The notes beneath the pieces were generated by a model, which had not been told where the DNA came from, ran no database searches, and saw only the letters and a list, made by a program, of their open reading frames with translations. Made by a program: the position numbers and the translations under genes. A stretch of 64,000 nt of DNA from Acidovorax sp. NCPPB 4044 (GTDB lineage: Bacteria > Pseudomonadota > Gammaproteobacteria > Burkholderiales > Burkholderiaceae_C), in the NCBI RefSeq assembly GCF_028069655.1, contig NZ_JAMCOS010000001.1, positions 2,510,001-2,574,000 on the forward strand. The letters run 5' to 3'. Shown piece by piece: positions 37,298-45,355 of the stretch (its first letter is position 1; each line of letters begins with the position of its first letter).

Positions 37298-37676
37298 GAC
37301 GGCTGACACAACGGTCCTTTGCCATCGATTTGCACCATGGAGGGTGAAGGTCCATGAAGCAGGAGGCAAGGTATTGCCTCCAGGGGTTTGCCTTGGAAGT
37401 TTCCGCCTGCCCTGCCATGGCACTGCATGCCATCGGCTGGTGGTTTCGCTTCTTCCGGCGATGCCTGATCACTGTCAGACGCCTCCAATTTAACGAATCC
37501 TGCACGGCCGTCCAAACGAGATTCGCAATCATCCCGGACGTGCCGATTGGCATCATTGAAATCGATCGTCATCGCCATGTCACCGGCGATACCAGTCCCA
37601 CGCAAAGACCCCTAAAAACTGTGTTTGCATCCACTGATATGAGAATAAATTGATCTAAAGGATTGATTTCTTAGTA
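37298..37676. other. Structured non-coding stretch, possible small RNA
   Basis: No convincing gene is seen here. It holds a perfect hairpin GGAGGCAA-GGTA-TTGCCTCC at 37362-37381 and an inverted CATGGA / TCCATG pair just before it. Minus-strand open frames such as 37287-37556 lack family motifs. An AT-rich block at 37630-37680 could hold divergent promoters. Confidence 0.4.
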
Positions 37677-37706
37677 TTGACCCAGCATTTAGAACCTTCC
37701 TAGAAT
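37677..37706 (+). promoter_or_regulatory. Sigma-70-type promoter of the transglycosylase gene
   Basis: TTGACC (37677-37682) and TAGAAT (37701-37706) are separated by 18 bp in an AT-rich stretch. Transcription should begin near 37713, leaving a leader of about 190 nt before the ATG at 37903. Confidence 0.75.
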
Positions 37707-37712
37707 CCGCGA

Positions 37713-37902
37713 GCTTCGAAAACCGAGGCTTTCAACCCACTCTCCATCGCTGCCGAACCCGGCGAAGTCGGTTCCCCACTCTCTGCTTCGCGCAGGAGTT
37801 TGGACAAGGAACCGGATGGCGTACCAATCCAGGCGAGATGCCTGGCACGGAGTCCCCCCTCGGTGGACCCCGCAACAGGCCTCGACTCAGAAAGGAAGAG
37901 CT
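37713..37902 (+). promoter_or_regulatory. Long structured 5' leader of the transglycosylase gene
   Basis: The predicted leader can fold strongly. CGGTTCC and GGAACCG close a stem around an inner hairpin (ACTC-t-CTGC / GCAGGAGT with a TTCGC loop), and a second hairpin CCAGGC / GCCTGG follows. The ribosome site AGGAAG lies just before the ATG. I do not recognise a known riboswitch class. Confidence 0.45.
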
Positions 37903-38781
37903 ATGACAGCGTCAGGAACAGTGATCGACGGAGCGCGAACGTTTGCGTCCGACGTGATCGACGGTTTCCTTGAAATCACCCACAGCGGTTTTGCGCTGGT
38001 GGGACTTACGGTCGCGTTCGGCGTCATCACTCTCACCGCCCGGCCCGATCTGCGCCAGGTCGGCGAGGAAAAACTCATGGGCTGGCTGCAGGCCCGGCAA
38101 GTGGCCATGACGGGCATTCCCATGGAGCCCGAAGCCAGCGAACGCGCCACGGCCGTGAACCCGACCGAGCTGCCCAAGGAACAGGCAGCCGTTGCTTTCT
38201 GGCTCAGCAAGAAATACCGCGTCGCTCCCGAGCCGCTGGCCGCGCTGGTCACCGAGGCCTACGAGATCGGCGGACGCACCAAGCTCGATCCCACGCTGAT
38301 CCTGGCGATCATGGCCGTCGAGTCGAGCTTCAACCCCTTCGCGCAGAGCGCCGTCGGCGCCCAGGGCCTCATGCAGGTCATGACCCGCGTACACACGGAC
38401 AAATACGAGAACTTCGGCGGCCACCGTGCGGCGTTCGATCCGGTGAGCAACCTGCGCGTGGGCGTGAAGGTGCTGCAGGAATGCATCGCGCGTGCCGGCT
38501 CGCTCGAAGGCGGCCTGCGCTACTACGTGGGCGCAGCCAATCTGCCGGACGATGGCGGCTATGCCATCAAGGTGATGGCCGAGCACATGCGCCTGCGCCA
38601 GGTGGCCAACGGCCGCTCGGTGCCCATCTTCACGCCGCCCGCGCCGGCAGCCCCCGTGGCTCCGCCCATGCTCTCCACGCAGGCGCCCGTGCAGACGCTG
38701 CCCGCCAAGGCCGCGGGCACGGCAGACGCCACGCCCTCCACGGCCGAGGACAAGGTCGCCCTGCTGTCGCCCGAACTCTGA
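37903..38781 (+). CDS. Membrane-anchored lytic transglycosylase (SLT domain)
   Basis: Lytic transglycosylases cleave the glycan backbone of peptidoglycan and leave 1,6-anhydro ends. The 292-residue protein has one hydrophobic segment near 26-45 (ALVGLTVAFGVITL), then an SLT domain (about 115-235). The catalytic Glu is at about 140 in MAVESSFNPFAQS, followed by GAQGLMQVM and a GLRYYVGAAN motif that corresponds to the family's AYNAG. The C-terminal 55 residues are Pro/Ala-rich. I start at 37903 because AGGAAG lies close upstream. It has a good promoter and a long leader and is followed by the glyA riboswitch region. Confidence 0.88.
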   Translation: MTASGTVIDGARTFASDVIDGFLEITHSGFALVGLTVAFGVITLTARPDLRQVGEEKLMGWLQARQVAMTGIPMEPEASERATAVNPTELPKEQAAVAFWLSKKYRVAPEPLAALVTEAYEIGGRTKLDPTLILAIMAVESSFNPFAQSAVGAQGLMQVMTRVHTDKYENFGGHRAAFDPVSNLRVGVKVLQECIARAGSLEGGLRYYVGAANLPDDGGYAIKVMAEHMRLRQVANGRSVPIFTPPAPAAPVAPPMLSTQAPVQTLPAKAAGTADATPSTAEDKVALLSPEL

Positions 38782-38868
38782 CCGCTTCCTTTGCACCGCC
38801 GGCCGCTGGCCGGCAATGCCCGCCGGGGCTGTTGCACAACCGGCCTCTCCCCCGGCCCTTCCGTCCGC

Positions 38869-38874
38869 TACACT
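38869..38874 (+). promoter_or_regulatory. -10 box before the glyA riboswitch
   Basis: TACACT lies just upstream of the aptamer start, the right distance for transcription to begin at about 38880. A good -35 partner is not evident. Confidence 0.4.
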
Positions 38875-39030
38875 CGCGGGGTACGCGACTGGCGATAGGC
38901 GCGGCGCTCCCCGCAAGGGCAGATGCCGCCGCTGACGTGGAATCCGGCAGGAACCTCATCCTGTGAACCACTGGGAAGCGTGCCGCACGGGCTGCAAGGC
39001 CCGCTGTGTTCCGCCGTTCGCCTGGGCAGC
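38875..39030 (+). promoter_or_regulatory. Probable ZTP (pfl) riboswitch upstream of glyA
   Basis: The leader of glyA carries the conserved blocks of the ZTP/ZMP riboswitch in order: GCGACTGGCG (38885-38894), CCACTGGGAAGCG (38968-38980), and CCGTTCGCCTGGGCA (39014-39028). GGCG of the first block can pair with CGCC at 39019-39022, as in the family's pseudoknot. The class senses the purine intermediate ZMP/ZTP, which builds up when 10-formyl-tetrahydrofolate is short, and commonly controls glyA, folD or purH. A small CCCTTG / CAAGGG hairpin directly after it (39030-39046), without a U-tract, may be part of the expression platform. Confidence 0.78.
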
Positions 39031-39071
39031 CCTTGTTTTCCAAGGGACACCATTCATAGGACTGCCACGCC

Positions 39072-40316
39072 ATGTACCAACGCAACAACCTCGTCGAGCA
39101 AACCGATCCCGAAGTGTGGGCCGCCATCCAGGCCGAGAACGTCCGCCAGGAACAGCACATCGAACTGATCGCCAGCGAGAACTATGCCTCCCCCGCCGTG
39201 ATGGCGGCGCAGGGCTCGCAGCTCACCAACAAGTACGCCGAAGGCTACCCCGGCAAGCGCTACTACGGCGGATGCGAACACGTGGACGTGGTCGAGCAAC
39301 TCGCCATCGACCGCGTGAAGAAGCTCTTCGGCGCCGACGCCGCCAACGTGCAGCCCAACTCGGGTTCGCAGGCCAACCAGGCCGTGCTGCTCGCCTTCCT
39401 CAAGCCCGGCGACACCATCCTCGGCATGAGCCTCGCCGAAGGCGGACACCTCACGCATGGCATGCCCCTCAACATGAGCGGCAAGTGGTTCAACATCGTC
39501 TCCTACGGCCTGAACGACAAGGAAGAGATCGACTACGACGCGCTGGAAGCCAAGGCCCGCGAGCACCGCCCCAAGCTCATCATCGCGGGTGCCTCGGCCT
39601 ACAGCCTGCGCATCGATTTCGAGCGTTTCGCGAAGATCGCCAAGGAAATCGGCGCGATCCTCTGGGTGGACATCGCCCACTACGCCGGCCTCGTGGTGGC
39701 AGGCGTGTACCCGAATCCCGTGCCGCACGCCGACGTGGTGACGTCCACCACCCACAAGAGCCTGCGCGGCCCGCGCGGCGGCATCATCCTCATGAAGGCC
39801 GAGCACGAGAAGGCGATCAATTCCGCCATCTTCCCCGGCCTGCAGGGCGGCCCGCTGGAGCACGTGATCGCCGCCAAGGCCGTGGCCTTCAAGGAAGCGC
39901 TGGCGCCCGAGTTCAAGACCTACCAGGAGCAGGTGGCCAAGAACGCCAAGGTGTTCGCCGAGACGCTGGCCGCGCGTGGCCTGCGCATCGTGAGCGGCCG
40001 TACCGAAAGCCACGTGATGCTGGTGGACCTGCGCGCCAAGGGCATCACCGGCAAGGAAGCCGAGGCCGCCCTGGGCCAGGCCCATATCACGATCAACAAG
40101 AACGCGATCCCGAACGACCCCGAGAAGCCGATGGTGACCAGCGGCATCCGCGTGGGCACGCCCGCTATCACGACGCGCGGCTTCAAGGAAGAAGAGACGC
40201 GCATCACGGCGAACCTCGTGGCCGACGTGCTGGAGAACCCGCGCGACGAAGCCAACCTGGCCGCCGTGCGCGAGAAGGTGCACGCGCTCACGAGCCGCTT
40301 CCCGGTCTACCGCTGA
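39072..40316 (+). CDS. glyA: Serine hydroxymethyltransferase
   Basis: GlyA converts serine and tetrahydrofolate to glycine and 5,10-methylene-tetrahydrofolate, feeding one-carbon units to purine and thymidylate synthesis. The 414-residue PLP enzyme has [15 protein letters not shown] at the N-terminus, the PLP-lysine motif [16 protein letters not shown], and the usual C-terminus. Length is standard. It is preceded by a probable ZTP riboswitch and followed 28 bp later by nrdR, an arrangement common in beta- and gammaproteobacteria. Confidence 0.97.
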   Translation: MYQRNNLVEQTDPEVWAAIQAENVRQEQHIELIASENYASPAVMAAQGSQLTNKYAEGYPGKRYYGGCEHVDVVEQLAIDRVKKLFGADAANVQPNSGSQANQAVLLAFLKPGDTILGMSLAEGGHLTHGMPLNMSGKWFNIVSYGLNDKEEIDYDALEAKAREHRPKLIIAGASAYSLRIDFERFAKIAKEIGAILWVDIAHYAGLVVAGVYPNPVPHADVVTSTTHKSLRGPRGGIILMKAEHEKAINSAIFPGLQGGPLEHVIAAKAVAFKEALAPEFKTYQEQVAKNAKVFAETLAARGLRIVSGRTESHVMLVDLRAKGITGKEAEAALGQAHITINKNAIPNDPEKPMVTSGIRVGTPAITTRGFKEEETRITANLVADVLENPRDEANLAAVREKVHALTSRFPVYR

Positions 40317-40344
40317 CCGGCGCGACCCGCCCTGCACCGCCCCG

Positions 40345-40794
40345 ATGAAGTGCCCCTTCTGCAGCCACCCCGAGACCCAGGTGGTCGAAACGCGCGTGGC
40401 CGAGGACGGGGATTTCGTGCGGCGGCGGCGGCAGTGCGGTGCCTGCGACAAGCGTTTCACGACGTATGAGCGCCCGGAGGTCAATTTCCCCAACGTGGTG
40501 AAGAAGGACGGCCGGCGCATCGAATACGACCGCAGCAAGCTCATCGGCTCGTTCAGCATCGCGCTGCGCAAGCGGCCGGTGAGCACCACGCAGATCGACA
40601 GCGCCATCGAGCGCATCGAGGAAAAGCTCCTCAACCTGGGCCAGCGCGAGGTGCTGTCCAGCCGCATCGGCGAGCTGGTCATGCGCGAGCTCAAAAAGCT
40701 CGACAAGGTGGCCTACATCCGCTTCGCGAGCGTGTACCGCAGCTTCGAGGACATCGACGAGTTCCGTGCGCTCGTGGATGAAGTGCGCAAGTAG
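40345..40794 (+). CDS. nrdR: Transcriptional repressor NrdR
   Basis: NrdR represses ribonucleotide reductase genes when dATP is high. The 149-residue protein starts [17 protein letters not shown], with a zinc ribbon of two Cys pairs (CPFC and CGAC) at residues 3-34, then an ATP-cone domain with [16 protein letters not shown]. Length is normal. It lies 28 bp after glyA and probably shares its transcript and riboswitch. Confidence 0.96.
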   Translation: MKCPFCSHPETQVVETRVAEDGDFVRRRRQCGACDKRFTTYERPEVNFPNVVKKDGRRIEYDRSKLIGSFSIALRKRPVSTTQIDSAIERIEEKLLNLGQREVLSSRIGELVMRELKKLDKVAYIRFASVYRSFEDIDEFRALVDEVRK

Positions 40795-40850
40795 GTCCAG
40801 CCACGCGACAGCCCCGTTCCTGGTGGAGGACAGCGCGGCGCGATAGGTGT

Positions 40851-40902
40851 GATTGCTATTAAATCAATAGCAAACTATTGAATGAATCCGGCGGCATGGA
40901 GC
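40851..40902 (+). repeat. Dispersed intergenic repeat, copy A
   Basis: A 52-bp element begins GATTGCTATT and ends CGGCGGCATGGAGC. It is 48/52 identical to copy B (47525-47577, inverted) and clearly related to copy C (57688-57737). It contains two overlapping inverted repeats, GCTATT / AATAGC and AATAG / CTATT. It lies 56 bp after the nrdR stop. Confidence 0.85.
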
Positions 40903-41137
40903 ACTTTTCATGCTTGGCCCGGCCCATTACCCTTCCCATCTCGCCTTCTTGGCGCCGCCGCGGCGCCGGGCATGGTCCTACGCGCGGGGCAGCCCGGCCT
41001 CGGCACAATCGCCGGACGCGCCGCCGCGGCCCCGGGTCGCCATCCGCGCGGGCCCGGCGCGGCCTCCGCGCTGGCAGCCCCAGTCCGCCGGCGCCTCCCG
41101 GCCGCCCTGTTGTGCCCCGCATTCCGCCCGCCGATCC

Positions 41138-43432
41138 ATGCCGCCTTCCGCACCGCCCTTTTCCTCCCCTTCTCCATCCCGCGCTTCCACGCATCCCTGG
41201 CAATTCTTCCGCGCCGGGGGCGTGGACCAGGTCGCCATCCGCTCAGGGGCCGACATCGCGCACCTGGCCGAGCTCGACCAGAAGCTCTGGGTCGCGCTGG
41301 CCTGCCCCACGCGCGGCGTCGAATTCGATGCACGCACGCTCGACCTGATCGACACGGACGGCGATGGCCGCATCCGCCCGCCCGAGCTGCTGGCGGCCTG
41401 CGCCTGGGCCTGTGCCCGGTTGCGCGATCCGGACGAGCTGGCGCGGCCCGGCGACACGCTGGCGATCGCCGCGCTCGACGAGGCCACGGAGGACGGTGCC
41501 GCGCTGGCTGCGCAGGCCCGCCGCATCCTGGCGCTGGCCGGGCGCGAGGGCGCCGACACGCTCACGCTCGCGGACGTGCTGGAGCGCAGCGAGCAGTTGA
41601 ATGCCCAGCGCTTCAACGGCGACGGCGTGGTGCCGCCGCAGGCCGCAGGGGACGACGAGGAGGCGCGCGAGGCGCTGGAGCGCATCATGGCCACGCACGG
41701 CAGCGTGCCGGCCGTGGCGGACCAGCCGGCCGGCGTGGACCGCAAGACCGCCGAGGCTTTTTTCGCCGAGGTGGATGCGCTGCAGAAATGGGCGGATGGC
41801 GTGCAGGCCCATCCCGAAGGCATGCCGCTGGGCGACCGCACGCTGCAGGCGGCGCAGGCCGTGCAGGCGGTGCGCCACAAGGTGGACGATTTCTTCACGC
41901 GCGCGCGGCTGGCCGCCTACGACCCGCGCGTGCGCTCGGCCATGCACCCCTCGGATGAGGACTACGCGGCGCTCGCGCGCCAGGAACTCTCCCCGGGATC
42001 GGACGCGGTGGCCGCCCTGCCCCTGGCCCCCTTCACCCCCGATGGCGACCTGCCCCTCGCGCGCGGCATCAACCCGGCCTGGACGGCCGCGGTGCAGGCG
42101 CTGCGCGACAAGGCCCTCGGGCCGCTGCTGGGCACGCAGGCCGAAACGCTGGCCGAGGCCGACTGGAAACGCGTGGTCTCGGCGCTGCAGCCCTGCCTCA
42201 AGCAGCTCTCGGCCCGGCCGGCCACGCACCTGGACAAGCTCGATGCCGACACCATCCGCCAGCTGCACGGCAGCGGCGTGCGCGAGCGGGTGATGGCGCT
42301 CATCGCGCAGGACGAGGCCGAGAAGGCGCACAACGGCCACACGCTGGCGCTGGAGAAGCTGCTGCGCTTCAAGCGCGACCTGCTCAGGCTGCTGAACAAC
42401 TTCGTCTCGTTCTCGGCCTTCTACCAGCGCGAGGGCGCGATCTTCCAGGCCGGCACGCTCTACCTCGATGCGCGCAGCTGCGACCTCACCGTGCAGGTGC
42501 CGGACGCCGGCCGGCACGCCAAGCTTGCGGGCCTGGCCAAGACCTACCTGGCGTATTGCGACTGCACGCGCAAGGGCAAGAAGATGGGCATCGTCGCGGC
42601 CTTCACGGCGGGCGATGTGGATTTCCTCTTCGTGGGGCGCAACGGCGTGTTCTACGACCGCGACGGCCTGGACTGGGATGCGACGATCACCAAGATCATC
42701 GAGAACCCCACCAGCATCGCCCAGGCGTTCTTCTCGCCCTACAAGAAGTTCCTGCGCATGATCGAGGAGCAGGTGGCCAAGCGCGCCGCCGCGAGCGATT
42801 CGCGCGTGGAGAAATCGCTCGGCTCCACCGCCGGCAGCCTGGCGAACGCGCCCGCCAAGACGCTCACGGCGGCCACCGCCATGCCCGCCGACGGCCAGCG
42901 CCGCGTGGACGTGGGCACCGTCGCGGCGATCGGCGTGGCGCTGGGAAGCCTGAGCGCGGTGGTGGTGGGCGTGTTCGCGAAATTCGTGGACCTGGGCGCC
43001 TGGATCCCGATCGCGCTGGCGGGCATCGTGCTCGCCATCTCGGGCCCGAGCATGCTGATCGCGTGGCTCAAGCTGCGCCAGCGCAGCCTGGGGCCGATCC
43101 TGGACGCGAGCGGCTGGGCCATCAACGGGCGCATGCGCATCAACACGCGCCTGGGCGGATCGCTCTCGCAGACGGCCCACGTGCCGCCGGGCGCGCGGCG
43201 CATGCTGGACGACCCGTTCCCCGAATCGCGCAAGCCTGCCTGGGCCGTGGCGCTGGTGATGGCCGCACTGCTGGCGCTGGGCGTGCTGGCATGGCGCATG
43301 GGCTGGTTCCACCGGGTACCCGCGGCACCCGGAGCGGCCACGGTCGCCGCGCCCACCGGCGCCGCACCGGGGGCTCCGGCCCCTGCCGTGCCGGTGGCCA
43401 GCAGCCCGGCGCAGCCCGCTTCGGCGCGCTGA
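41138..43432 (+). CDS. Uncharacterised EF-hand membrane protein
   Basis: I do not recognise a named family. The 764-residue protein has a perfect EF-hand calcium loop near residues 72-83 (DTDGDGRIRPPE) and a second, degenerate one further on (RFNGDGVVPPQ). A long, mostly helical soluble region follows, with a conserved-looking stretch around FSAFYQREGAIFQAGTLYLDAR. Two adjacent membrane segments lie near 592-645 and a third near 698-718, ending in an Ala/Pro-rich tail. The start is the ATG at 41138; the frame stays open to about 40910 but that part is Arg/Pro-rich and looks non-coding. It is preceded by repeat copy A and converges with aroC. Confidence 0.72.
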   Translation: MPPSAPPFSSPSPSRASTHPWQFFRAGGVDQVAIRSGADIAHLAELDQKLWVALACPTRGVEFDARTLDLIDTDGDGRIRPPELLAACAWACARLRDPDELARPGDTLAIAALDEATEDGAALAAQARRILALAGREGADTLTLADVLERSEQLNAQRFNGDGVVPPQAAGDDEEAREALERIMATHGSVPAVADQPAGVDRKTAEAFFAEVDALQKWADGVQAHPEGMPLGDRTLQAAQAVQAVRHKVDDFFTRARLAAYDPRVRSAMHPSDEDYAALARQELSPGSDAVAALPLAPFTPDGDLPLARGINPAWTAAVQALRDKALGPLLGTQAETLAEADWKRVVSALQPCLKQLSARPATHLDKLDADTIRQLHGSGVRERVMALIAQDEAEKAHNGHTLALEKLLRFKRDLLRLLNNFVSFSAFYQREGAIFQAGTLYLDARSCDLTVQVPDAGRHAKLAGLAKTYLAYCDCTRKGKKMGIVAAFTAGDVDFLFVGRNGVFYDRDGLDWDATITKIIENPTSIAQAFFSPYKKFLRMIEEQVAKRAAASDSRVEKSLGSTAGSLANAPAKTLTAATAMPADGQRRVDVGTVAAIGVALGSLSAVVVGVFAKFVDLGAWIPIALAGIVLAISGPSMLIAWLKLRQRSLGPILDASGWAINGRMRINTRLGGSLSQTAHVPPGARRMLDDPFPESRKPAWAVALVMAALLALGVLAWRMGWFHRVPAAPGAATVAAPTGAAPGAPAPAVPVASSPAQPASAR

Positions 43433-43447
43433 CGGCGCCGGGCCCGC

Positions 43448-44545
43448 TTACAGCAGCGACGAACGGATCGGTGCCACCGCGTGCACCACGTCGCCGCACT
43501 GCGCGCGGTGGCGCAGGGCATGGTCGGCCAGCACGATGGCCAGCAGCGCCTCGGCGATGGGCGCGGCGCGGATGCCCACGCAGGGGTCGTGGCGGCCCTT
43601 GGTGATGACCTCGGTGCTCTGGCCGTGCACGTCGATGGATTCGCGCGGGCTGATGATCGAGCTGGTGGGCTTGATGGCGATGGTGACCTCGATGTCCTGC
43701 CCCGAGCTGATGCCCCCCAGCACGCCGCCCGCGTTGTTGCTGGCGAAGCCGCCCGGCGTGAGCGAATCGCCGTGCGTGGTGCCGCGCTGCACCACGCTGT
43801 CGAAACCGGCGCCGATCTCCACGGCCTTGACGGCATTGAGGCCCATCATCGCGTGGGCGATGTCGGCATCGAGCTTGTCGTAGAGCGGCTCGCCCAGGCC
43901 CACCGGCACGCCGGTCGCCTGCACGCGCAGGCGCGCGCCGCACGAATCGCCCGCCTTGCGCAATGCATCCATGTACTCCTCATAGCGCGCGACATCGGCC
44001 ACGGGCGCGAAGAAGGGGTTGGCATGCACGTGGTCCCAGCTCTCGAACGGGATCTCCAGCTCGCCGAGCTGGGTCATGCAGGCGCGCAGCTGCACGCCGT
44101 ATTTCTCGTGCAGCCACTTGCGCGCCACCGCGCCGGCCGCCACCGTGGGCGCCGTGAGGCGCGCGGACGACCGGCCGCCGCCGCGCGGGTCGCGCAGGCC
44201 GTACTTGTGCCAGTACGTGTAGTCGGCATGGCCCGGGCGGAAGCTCTGGGCGATGTTGCTGTAGTCCTTGCTGCGCTGGTCGGTGTTGCGGATCAGCAGG
44301 GCAATGGGGGTGCCGGTGGTGCGCCCCTCGTACACGCCCGAGAGGATCTCGACCGCGTCGGGCTCGCTGCGCTGGGTGACGTGCCGGCTGGTGCCGGGCC
44401 GGCGGCGATCGAGGTCGCCCTGGATATCGGTCTCGGACAGCGCCATGCCCGGAGGGCATCCGTCGATCACGCAGCCAATGGCCGGTCCATGGGATTCACC
44501 GAAGTTGGTGACTGCGAATAGGGTGCCGAGTGTGTTGCCGCTCAT
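43448..44545 (-). CDS. aroC: Chorismate synthase
   Basis: AroC removes phosphate from EPSP to give chorismate, the last shikimate step before aromatic amino acids, folate and quinones; it needs reduced FMN. The 365-residue protein shows the three family signatures: [18 protein letters not shown] near the N-terminus, the central [18 protein letters not shown], and [14 protein letters not shown] followed by [17 protein letters not shown]. Length is standard. It converges with the EF-hand gene, leaving only 15 bp between their stops. Confidence 0.97.
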   Translation of the reverse strand: MSGNTLGTLFAVTNFGESHGPAIGCVIDGCPPGMALSETDIQGDLDRRRPGTSRHVTQRSEPDAVEILSGVYEGRTTGTPIALLIRNTDQRSKDYSNIAQSFRPGHADYTYWHKYGLRDPRGGGRSSARLTAPTVAAGAVARKWLHEKYGVQLRACMTQLGELEIPFESWDHVHANPFFAPVADVARYEEYMDALRKAGDSCGARLRVQATGVPVGLGEPLYDKLDADIAHAMMGLNAVKAVEIGAGFDSVVQRGTTHGDSLTPGGFASNNAGGVLGGISSGQDIEVTIAIKPTSSIISPRESIDVHGQSTEVITKGRHDPCVGIRAAPIAEALLAIVLADHALRHRAQCGDVVHAVAPIRSSLL

Positions 44546-44738
44546 GGCGCGGGATTATCCCAGAGCCGTCCGATGGATTGAGGCTGCCCGCGCGGCGCGT
44601 CCTCGGGTAAAAGGCAGCACGCGCCATCCACAGGGCGCAGCCTTCAAACACCTACGGCCGCGCCCGTCGAGAGGCCGCGGAGCAGGCCAAGCGAGCAGAC
44701 GCCGCGGAACCGGCTCCGCCGGGCCGCTGGCGTCGTCA

Positions 44739-44773
44739 CCCTTCCCGATGCGCGCAGCGCGTCGAGAGAAGGG
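44739..44773. terminator. Intergenic hairpin between the CBS gene and aroC
   Basis: CCCTTC (44739-44744) pairs with GAAGGG (44768-44773) around a GCGC-GCA-GCGC core. A second short hairpin, AGCCGC-GCA-GCGGCT, overlaps the CBS gene stop. There is no U-tract. It lies just downstream of the minus-strand CBS gene, so it may stabilise the 3' end or help terminate. Confidence 0.45.
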
Positions 44774-44790
44774 GGAAGCCGCGCAGCGGC

Positions 44791-45243
44791 TCAGGGGGTA
44801 GCTTCCTTCTCCTCAGGCCAGTCGCGAATGTAGGCCTTGAGCATCTTGTTCTCGAAGTTCTGGCTGTCCACCACGGCCTTGGCGACGTCGTAGAAGCTGA
44901 CCACGCCCATGAGCATCTTCTTGTCCATCACCGGCATGTAGCGCGCGTGGCGGTTGAGCATCATGCGGCGCACCTCGTCCATTTCGGTCTCGAGCGTGCA
45001 GGTGAGCGGTGCATCGTCCATGGCCGTGCGCACCAGCAGCGTGCCCACGCCGCCGCCGTTCTTGACCACGGCCTGGATGACTTCGCGGAAGGTGAGCATG
45101 CCCACGAGGTCGCCATGGTCCATCACCACCAGCGAGCCGATGTCCTTCTCGGCCATGACCTCGACGGCTTTCGCCAGGGGTTCGTCGGCCGTGACGGTGT
45201 AGAGCGTATTGCCTTTGACGCGGAGGATGTCGCTGACTTTCAT
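44791..45243 (-). CDS. CBS-pair domain protein
   Basis: This 150-residue cytoplasmic protein consists of two CBS repeats that together make one Bateman module. The first has VTADEPLAKAVEVMAEKDIGSLVVMD and VGMLTFREVIQ, the second RHARYMPVMDKKMLMGVVSFYDVAKAV. Such stand-alone modules bind adenine nucleotides and regulate partners; the partner is unknown. The start at 45243 has GGAG about nine bases upstream. It is transcribed divergently from the sulfhydrylase gene, with 112 bp between starts. Confidence 0.88.
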   Translation of the reverse strand: MKVSDILRVKGNTLYTVTADEPLAKAVEVMAEKDIGSLVVMDHGDLVGMLTFREVIQAVVKNGGGVGTLLVRTAMDDAPLTCTLETEMDEVRRMMLNRHARYMPVMDKKMLMGVVSFYDVAKAVVDSQNFENKMLKAYIRDWPEEKEATP

Positions 45244-45355
45244 GGGGGAGGTCTCCAAGGGGACGCCGCGCCGCACGCGGAGGGTGCGGGGGCCGGGGTT
45301 GCCCGCGCAATATAGCCCACAATGTTGCGCTGCGATCACACACAGGAGACAACGG

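Noticed and set aside
37570..37620. A resemblance to the c-di-GMP-I riboswitch (CACGCAAAG near 37597)
   Set aside because: The matching GGCAAACC block, the GAAA loop and the expected spacing are absent on this strand. A GGCAAACC-like piece occurs only on the other strand in the wrong context.
37745..37830. A resemblance of the transglycosylase leader to the ydaO (c-di-AMP) riboswitch (GCCGAACCCGG)
   Set aside because: The other conserved ydaO blocks, such as the GGGGTGAATCC-like and CAGCTAACC-like parts, are not found in order.
40910..41137. N-terminal extension of the EF-hand protein
   Set aside because: The stretch is Arg/Pro/Ala-rich, includes DNA right after the repeat element, and looks like open GC-rich non-coding sequence.
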